A DNA stretch of 10,240 bases from an uncultured Paracoccaceae bacterium (GTDB lineage Bacteria; Pseudomonadota; Alphaproteobacteria; Rhodobacterales; Rhodobacteraceae), in assembly GCA_937916485.1 (NCBI GenBank), contig CALFSV010000291.1, positions 1-10,240 of the forward strand, given 5' to 3'. Below the pieces are notes generated by a model. That model did no database searches, was not told the DNA's origin, and worked only from the letters and a program-made list of their open reading frames with translations. A program made the position numbers and the translations under genes. Shown piece by piece: positions 5,964-10,240 of the stretch; within the stretch, counting starts at the first letter, position 1; every line of letters starts with the position of its first letter.

Positions 5964-6431
5964 ATGAAGATATTCATCCTTCCCGGCCTGACTACCGTGT
6001 TGATCGCTCTTTTCGTGGATCAAGTCACGAAGTTCTTTGTCATGGACAACGCATCCTCGTTTGCCACCGGCATTCAAATCTTACCCATATTCGACCTTGT
6101 GTATGTTCAAAATGATGGGGTTAGCTTCGGGATGTTCGGGGGCATGCCTTGGTGGGGACTGTCGGCATTGGCGCTTTTGATATGTGCCGTTCTCGGTGTG
6201 CTGCTTTTTCGCAGCGACAATCGTATCGAAGCTGTTGCACTTGGTGCGATCATTGGCGGCGCACTCGGAAACGTTGTAGATCGCTTCCGATTTCAAGCCG
6301 TTACTGACTTTCTGAGCTTCCACATCGCGGGCCTGTATTGGCCGGCCTTCAACTTGGCCGATGTTTTTGTCGTATGTGGCGTTGGCGTACTTTTGTTGTA
6401 TCCGGTGTGGGACGCACGTCGTCAGGCATAA
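5964..6431 (+). CDS. lspA: Lipoprotein signal peptidase (signal peptidase II)
   Basis: A 155-residue inner-membrane aspartyl protease with four hydrophobic segments (about 5-20, 62-83, 90-106 and 130-147). Conserved motifs: D19-Q-V-T-K, N50-D-G-V-S-F-G, G102-N-V-V-D-R, and the catalytic dyad Asp115 (VTDF) and Asp133 (FNLAD), spaced 18 residues apart as in Escherichia coli LspA. The enzyme cuts prolipoproteins before the lipid-modified cysteine. Accessory copies occur in metal-resistance operons, as PbrC in the pbr operon of Cupriavidus. It is the last gene of the operon and overlaps the convergent L,D-transpeptidase gene by 10 bases. That neighbour carries a lipobox and could be a dedicated client. 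No terminator hairpin is evident at the convergent end. Confidence 0.95.
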   Translation: MKIFILPGLTTVLIALFVDQVTKFFVMDNASSFATGIQILPIFDLVYVQNDGVSFGMFGGMPWWGLSALALLICAVLGVLLFRSDNRIEAVALGAIIGGALGNVVDRFRFQAVTDFLSFHIAGLYWPAFNLADVFVVCGVGVLLLYPVWDARRQA

Positions 6432-6931
6432 ATGTCGATGGGCGTGCCATCGCGCACCATTGCATAAATCTCTTCAATCTGCCGATCACTGACCGCAATA
6501 CATCCGGCGGTCCAGTCCTGCTTATTCGTTGGATCGATCCCCCGCCTCGGGCCACCGTGGATAAAGATATCACCCCCTGGAGACTGGCCCTGAGCTGCCG
6601 CAAAAGCGCGGTCGGCCGCATTCGGGTACGAAATGCCAATTGAGAGATGAAACAGGCTCTCGGGATTTCGGCGGTCGATGGTATAGGTTCCTTCGGGCGT
6701 GCGTCCGTCGCCCTCAAATTGCTTGTGTCCTTCCGGGGCAAAACCAAGCCCGACCGGGTAAGAGCGCAGCACGCCCTGCGCTCCATCGAGAACGAGCAGT
6801 CGTTGAGATTTGTAGAGGCGCAGGCGTGTCACGTCAGGGCCAGTGTACGAACTGAATTTGTTGGCGCATCCGGCCAAGAATGTCGCGACCGCACCAGATA
6901 GGAACAGCCGTCTCGGTAATTTTGTTATCAT
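6422..6931 (-). CDS. L,D-transpeptidase (YkuD/ErfK-YafK type) lipoprotein
   Basis: With ATG at 6931 the protein has 169 residues. It opens with a twin-arginine-like lipoprotein signal, MITKLPRRLFLSGAVATF, and a lipobox L-A-G-Cys22, so it should be a lipid-anchored periplasmic protein. The catalytic domain spans about 33-169, with the catalytic His125 (IFIHGG) and Cys144 (DWTAGCIAVSD). The Thr-Ala-Gly-Cys form, without the His of the usual SHGC motif, fits the YafK-like branch. The enzyme family forms L,D-crosslinks in peptidoglycan or attaches proteins to it. The frame is open up to a TTG at 6997, directly after the ATPase stop, but the lipoprotein signal favours the ATG. It follows the ATPase gene by 66 bases on the same strand and is probably cotranscribed. 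Its link to metal resistance is not known to me. Confidence 0.88.
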   Translation of the reverse strand: MITKLPRRLFLSGAVATFLAGCANKFSSYTGPDVTRLRLYKSQRLLVLDGAQGVLRSYPVGLGFAPEGHKQFEGDGRTPEGTYTIDRRNPESLFHLSIGISYPNAADRAFAAAQGQSPGGDIFIHGGPRRGIDPTNKQDWTAGCIAVSDRQIEEIYAMVRDGTPIDIYA

Positions 6932-6997
6932 TACTGCCCAATGCCTCTTCTTCGGAGGTTCGTTTTGCCTATCTGATACAGCGTTGCCTTCCGCCAA

Positions 6998-9343
6998 TCA
7001 ATGGCCGTGAGCCAGCGCGCCCTTTGCCAATTCTTCGCCAACTTGCTCTCCGCCGCGCGGTCCTTGATCGTTGTCGCGCGCTCGTAACAACCGCAAGGCA
7101 TTCGCGACAACGAGGAGCGAAACCCCGACGTCTGCCGCGATCGCGCCCCACATGGACGCCATGCCAAAGGCGGTCGCGACTACGAAGACTGCCTTGGTTG
7201 CTAAAGACAGGCCGATGTTCTGTTTGATGATCGACATGGTCCGGCGCGAATGCCCGATCAGCCATGGAACTTTGCCGATATCATCGGTCATGAGCGCGAT
7301 GTCCGCCGTTTCAATCGCAGCGTCCGACCCAACTGCGCCCATTGCGATGCCGTAATGCGCACGCGCCATTGCCGGTGCGTCATTCACTCCGTCCCCGATC
7401 ATTGCGACGGTGCTATATTGTGCGACCAGCTCCTCGATCGCTGTGACCTTGTCCTCGGGCAAGAGTTCTGCACGCACCTCGTCGATGCCGACCTCGGCAG
7501 CCACTGCACTTGCGGTGGCCGCGTTGTCACCCGTTAGCATGATGATCTTTTTAACGCCTTGAGCGTGCAAGCGCGCGATAATGCCCTTGGCATCTGGCCG
7601 GATCCGGTCACGCAGTTCGAGAACGCCGCTGACGCCTTTCGCGTCACCGATCGCCACAAGCGTGCTTCCAGCGCCTTCGATCTGATTGCGTAGATCAGCC
7701 GGGATATCCCCGCCAAGGCCCTTTTCCTCGGCAAACCGATCGGAGCCGAGCCATATGGACTGACCATCCATTTGACCCTCAAGGCCGCGTCCTGGAACGG
7801 TTCGGGTATCCTCGGCGGCGACAATTTTTATTCCGTCTCGCTCTGCACGGCCAAGGATCGCCCGTGCCAGAGGATGTGACGAGCGCGCTTCGAGGGCAAC
7901 GGCCCGTGCCATAAGTTCGGCTTCGCTTGTGTCACCAAGCGGATAAATGGCCGCAACCTCGGGCTCACTCATGGTGATCGTACCGGTCTTGTCCATGGCC
8001 AGTGCTGTCGTGCGACCCGGGGCTTCGACATAGGCTCCGCCCTTGATCAGCACACCGTTGCGCGCCGAGGCGGCGAGGGCCGCGACAATAGAAACTGGAG
8101 TCGAGATCACCAAAGCACAAGGGCAGGCGATGACCAAAAGAACCAGTGCGTTGTAGAACCAAAAGCCCCAATCGCCGCCCGCGACAAGTGGGGGGATTAC
8201 AGCAATGAGAATGGCAAGCACCATCACAACTGGCGTGTAAATGCGGGCGAACTTTGTCACCCATTGTTCGACCTCCGCGCGACGCGAATGCGCATCGCCA
8301 ACCATGCGAATGATCTTGGACAGAACCGTGTCAGACGCGGCCTTCGATGCCCGTACAGTCAACGTGCCCTCACCATTTATGGTGCCCGCGTAGACATCGT
8401 CGCCTGCCTCCTTTGGCACCAAGGCGCTTTCACCTGTAATGGGGGCCTGGTCGACGGCTCCCGCCCCGTCGACAACTTCTCCGTCGAGAGGAATGCGGTC
8501 ACCACCGCGCACGATGAACTTGGTTCCAATAGCAACGGCCGCTGCAGGCATATCAGCCTCAGACCCATCATCGTAAATAATCCGCGCCGTAGGAGGCGCG
8601 AGGTCGAGAAGTGCCGAGACAGCATTGCGTGCGCGCCCGACGCTCCAGCTTTCAAGATACAGTGAAAGTGAGAAGAAAAACGCAACAGTCGCGGCCTCAA
8701 AGAACTCTCCAAGTGCGATTGCACCGGCAACGGCAACCACCATCAACAGGTTCATATCAGGAGAGATCCGACGCGCAGACGACCATGCTTTAGGTGCGAC
8801 CAGCCACACACCTAATAGAATAGCGCCAGCGAACAAGGCGATTTCCGCAATTGGCATCGCGGCTTCACCATGGCCGGAAAAAATGCCGATGGCCCCGCCG
8901 ATGCCAGTTTCAACAAGGTGGTAAATGAACCCCGCCGCCCAAAAGCCTCCGCTCAGCATCGTGAACAGCTTTTGTTTCTTCAGATGTGCAGCCTGATCAG
9001 CGCTGGCGTCCTCGACATCCCACGGTTTGGCCGTCATGCCTGTTGATGCGACCGCCTTGATGATGTTGTCCGAGGACACTGACGTGCCACCTTCAAGAAC
9101 GGTCATTCTGGCGTTAATGACGTCAAAGGCCAGAAATTCCGCCCCTCCGACCTCTGGACCGACGACTTTGTTGAGGATCGAGACCTCTTCCGCGCAGTCC
9201 AAACCGCTGACGTGAAAACTTCGCCCGTCGGAGGCGCTGACTTGCGTTGGCGCGATAGCATCACCGCCGCAGCAACTTGTACCTGTTTCTGAAGAAGAAG
9301 CAGCGGCATGATCGTGATCATGATGAGCAGCAACGTGTGGCAT
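6998..9343 (-). CDS. P1B-type heavy-metal-translocating ATPase (ZntA/CadA/PbrA type)
   Basis: A 781-residue pump that exports Zn, Cd or Pb from the cytoplasm using ATP. The N-terminus is His-rich (residues 3-12) and has a Cys24-Cys25 pair, then a degenerate heavy-metal-associated domain with GLDC50AEE instead of a CxxC motif. Core motifs in order: TGES (303-306), the transmembrane CPC at 407-409, the phosphorylation site DKTGT with Asp451, SHP (489-491), TGDN (604-607) and GDGVNDAP (650-657). Lys717 and Asp738 in the last helices match the residues that define the divalent-cation subgroup, so this is not a Cu(I) pump. The start ATG at 9343 follows GGGAT. It has its own MerR-type promoter (9376-9406) and is followed by the L,D-transpeptidase gene. 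The family is certain; the preferred ion cannot be read from sequence. Confidence 0.96.
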   Translation of the reverse strand: MPHVAAHHDHDHAAASSSETGTSCCGGDAIAPTQVSASDGRSFHVSGLDCAEEVSILNKVVGPEVGGAEFLAFDVINARMTVLEGGTSVSSDNIIKAVASTGMTAKPWDVEDASADQAAHLKKQKLFTMLSGGFWAAGFIYHLVETGIGGAIGIFSGHGEAAMPIAEIALFAGAILLGVWLVAPKAWSSARRISPDMNLLMVVAVAGAIALGEFFEAATVAFFFSLSLYLESWSVGRARNAVSALLDLAPPTARIIYDDGSEADMPAAAVAIGTKFIVRGGDRIPLDGEVVDGAGAVDQAPITGESALVPKEAGDDVYAGTINGEGTLTVRASKAASDTVLSKIIRMVGDAHSRRAEVEQWVTKFARIYTPVVMVLAILIAVIPPLVAGGDWGFWFYNALVLLVIACPCALVISTPVSIVAALAASARNGVLIKGGAYVEAPGRTTALAMDKTGTITMSEPEVAAIYPLGDTSEAELMARAVALEARSSHPLARAILGRAERDGIKIVAAEDTRTVPGRGLEGQMDGQSIWLGSDRFAEEKGLGGDIPADLRNQIEGAGSTLVAIGDAKGVSGVLELRDRIRPDAKGIIARLHAQGVKKIIMLTGDNAATASAVAAEVGIDEVRAELLPEDKVTAIEELVAQYSTVAMIGDGVNDAPAMARAHYGIAMGAVGSDAAIETADIALMTDDIGKVPWLIGHSRRTMSIIKQNIGLSLATKAVFVVATAFGMASMWGAIAADVGVSLLVVANALRLLRARDNDQGPRGGEQVGEELAKGALAHGH

Positions 9344-9375
9344 GAATTATCCCTAGATTCGCGACTATTTTGGCA

Positions 9376-9406
9376 AGGATACGAGCTACAGCAACTAGAG
9401 CTTCAA
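9376..9406 (-). promoter_or_regulatory. MerR-type promoter of the metal ATPase gene
   Basis: Read on the minus strand: -35 TTGAAG (9406-9401), a 19-bp spacer CTCTAGTTGCTGTAGCTCG (9400-9382) and -10 TATCCT (9381-9376). The dyad AGCTCTAG-TTG-CTGTAGCT overlaps the -35 and matches those of the other two promoters in position. Predicted start near 9369, about 26 bases before the ATG. The -35 box overlaps the first codons of the open frame of the partition gene on the other strand. Confidence 0.8.
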
Positions 9407-9482
9407 GAAGAAAAACGACAGCCCGTCCGATATTCGTTTAAACTACGAAAACCTGCCTCAATTAGTCACCATCGAACATTTG

Positions 9483-10240
9483 ATGCCAAGCAAGAAAGTA
9501 CCTGACGGTGTGATGACCACGCGCAAATTCAAACAGATCCTCTCTTCCATCAAAGAAATTGGATTGATTGAGCCGCTTTCTATAATCCCAACAGATGACC
9601 AAAACGAAACCTTCCTCCTACTCGATGGGAACCTACGCGTGCTCGCACTCAAGGAATTGGGCGAAGATCAGGCCCCTTGTCTTATCGCCAAAGATTTTGA
9701 GACCTACACCTACAATCATCGCATAAATAGACTGTCTACGGTGCAGGAGCACTATATGTTGCGTCGCGCAATCGACAAAGGTGTCAGCAAAGAGCGCTTA
9801 GCACGCGCGTTTAATGTCAATCTCTCAGCCATTAACACTCGTGTGAACTTGTTGCATGGTGTGTGCCCCCAGGCCGTTGAGCTCTTACAAGACCAACAGT
9901 TCAACCCAGAGGTCACACGTTTCCTGCGCAAAATGAAAGCTGCGCGCCAAGTGGAGGCCGTCGAGTTGATGATCGCGGCAGATAAAATCACAGGACCCCA
10001 CGCTGAAGCCCTACTTAAGGCAACACCGCCAGAACAGCGCACAGACACGGCGCCCTCCAAACCAGACATTCCTCAAGGAGATCCGTTAGAAAAGATCGTT
10101 AAACTGGAAAAAGAAATGAGCCAGGTGCAAACCAAGTACAAAGATGCAGAGGCCAATTACGGCTCAGACCTCCTTAATTTAGTCGTCGCGCGCGGGTATT
10201 TAAGCAAACTGATCTCCACACCAACCGTGAAAGATTACCT
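9483..10240 (+). CDS. RepB/ParB-like plasmid partition protein (3' end outside window, start uncertain)
   Basis: The frame is open from 9399 to the window end. Numbering from the ATG at 9483, residues 1-70 form a ParB-like N-terminal domain (PSKKVPDGV, IKEIGLIEPLSI, LLLDGNLRVLALKELG). Residues 87-125 include a helix-turn-helix (VSKERLARAFNVNLSAINTR). The remainder (about 127-250) resembles the RepB C-terminal region, with RFLRKMKAARQVEAVELM, a charged coiled segment at 202-225 and LVVARGYLSKL. Such proteins bind DNA for plasmid partition or occur as paired genes on integrative elements. The ATG has no ribosome binding site, and family-like sequence (SPSDIRLNYENLPQLVTIEH) extends upstream of it in frame to the stop at 9396. 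The true start is therefore missing or unusual, and the gene may be cut at its 5' end where it meets the metal cassette. Base composition is less G+C-rich than in the ATPase gene. Confidence 0.75.
   Translation, partial: MPSKKVPDGVMTTRKFKQILSSIKEIGLIEPLSIIPTDDQNETFLLLDGNLRVLALKELGEDQAPCLIAKDFETYTYNHRINRLSTVQEHYMLRRAIDKGVSKERLARAFNVNLSAINTRVNLLHGVCPQAVELLQDQQFNPEVTRFLRKMKAARQVEAVELMIAADKITGPHAEALLKATPPEQRTDTAPSKPDIPQGDPLEKIVKLEKEMSQVQTKYKDAEANYGSDLLNLVVARGYLSKLISTPTVKDY

Noticed and set aside
6400..6450. Bidirectional terminator between lspA and the transpeptidase gene
   Set aside because: The coding regions overlap by 10 bases and no stable hairpin followed by a T run is visible on either strand.
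6932..6997. TTG start at 6997 for the L,D-transpeptidase
   Set aside because: It would add 22 polar residues in front of a clear lipoprotein signal peptide; the ATG at 6931 is preferred, though its ribosome binding site is weak.
7071..9215. Several open frames on the plus strand inside the ATPase gene
   Set aside because: They are antisense shadows of a gene with complete P-type ATPase motifs, and show no family resemblance or translation signals.
763..9400. Composite transposon or integrative element with terminal repeats
   Set aside because: I compared the two edges by eye and saw no matching inverted repeats or target duplications, and no transposase or integrase gene is present, so the mobile-cassette idea rests only on the broken edge genes.
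9752..10069. Minus-strand open frame inside the partition gene
   Set aside because: It is antisense to a frame with ParB/RepB-like motifs; its own sequence shows nothing recognisable.

Overview
The window looks like an accessory region, plasmid or genomic island, of an alphaproteobacterium. This rests on the protein types seen (a RepB/ParB-like partition protein, a HipB-like XRE start, a GufA-type ZIP transporter, PCuAC and SCO proteins) and on the codon style. No rRNA, tRNA, CRISPR array or intact transposase gene is visible. The core is a heavy-metal and envelope thiol/copper-handling cassette with damaged genes at its left edge and probably at its right edge.

Layout. Positions 1-588 hold the 3' part of a gene with a C-terminal region like those of alphaproteobacterial plasmid or phage replication proteins, including a short DNA repeat cluster. 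Positions 589-685 carry three evenly spaced palindromes (27 bp apart) in front of an XRE/HipB-like regulator that survives only as its first ~26 codons (686-763). It is joined head-on to the first ~54 codons of a transglutaminase-like gene on the minus strand (920-759). Then come, on the minus strand, a MerR-family metal sensor (1745-1317) and a YnfA-type membrane protein (1314-988). From 1918 to 6431 a tightly packed plus-strand operon of eight genes encodes SCO, DsbB-like, DsbA-like, PCuAC, a second SCO, CopG/DUF411, a ZIP transporter and signal peptidase II. Convergent to it are a Zn/Cd/Pb-type P1B ATPase (9343-6998) and an L,D-transpeptidase lipoprotein (6931-6422). The right end (about 9399 onward) is a plus-strand RepB/ParB-like partition gene without a clear start that runs off the window.

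How it fits together. Three promoters, in front of the eight-gene operon, the ATPase and the truncated transglutaminase, share one architecture: a -35 box, a 19-bp spacer carrying a CTnTAG/CTnnAG dyad at the same offset, and a -10 box. That long spacer is the hallmark of MerR-activated promoters, so the local MerR protein probably governs all three. Its cysteine pattern (Cys78 plus Cys113/Cys121) points to a divalent ion such as Zn, Cd or Pb rather than Cu(I). Yet the operon is rich in copper chaperones and thiol-redox proteins, which is the most thought-provoking feature. A likely model is that the ATPase clears cytoplasmic metal while the operon protects or repairs metal-sensitive cysteines and copper centres in the envelope. 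LspA would mature lipoproteins, possibly including the neighbouring L,D-transpeptidase. This model is inference; the promoter architecture and gene order are read directly.
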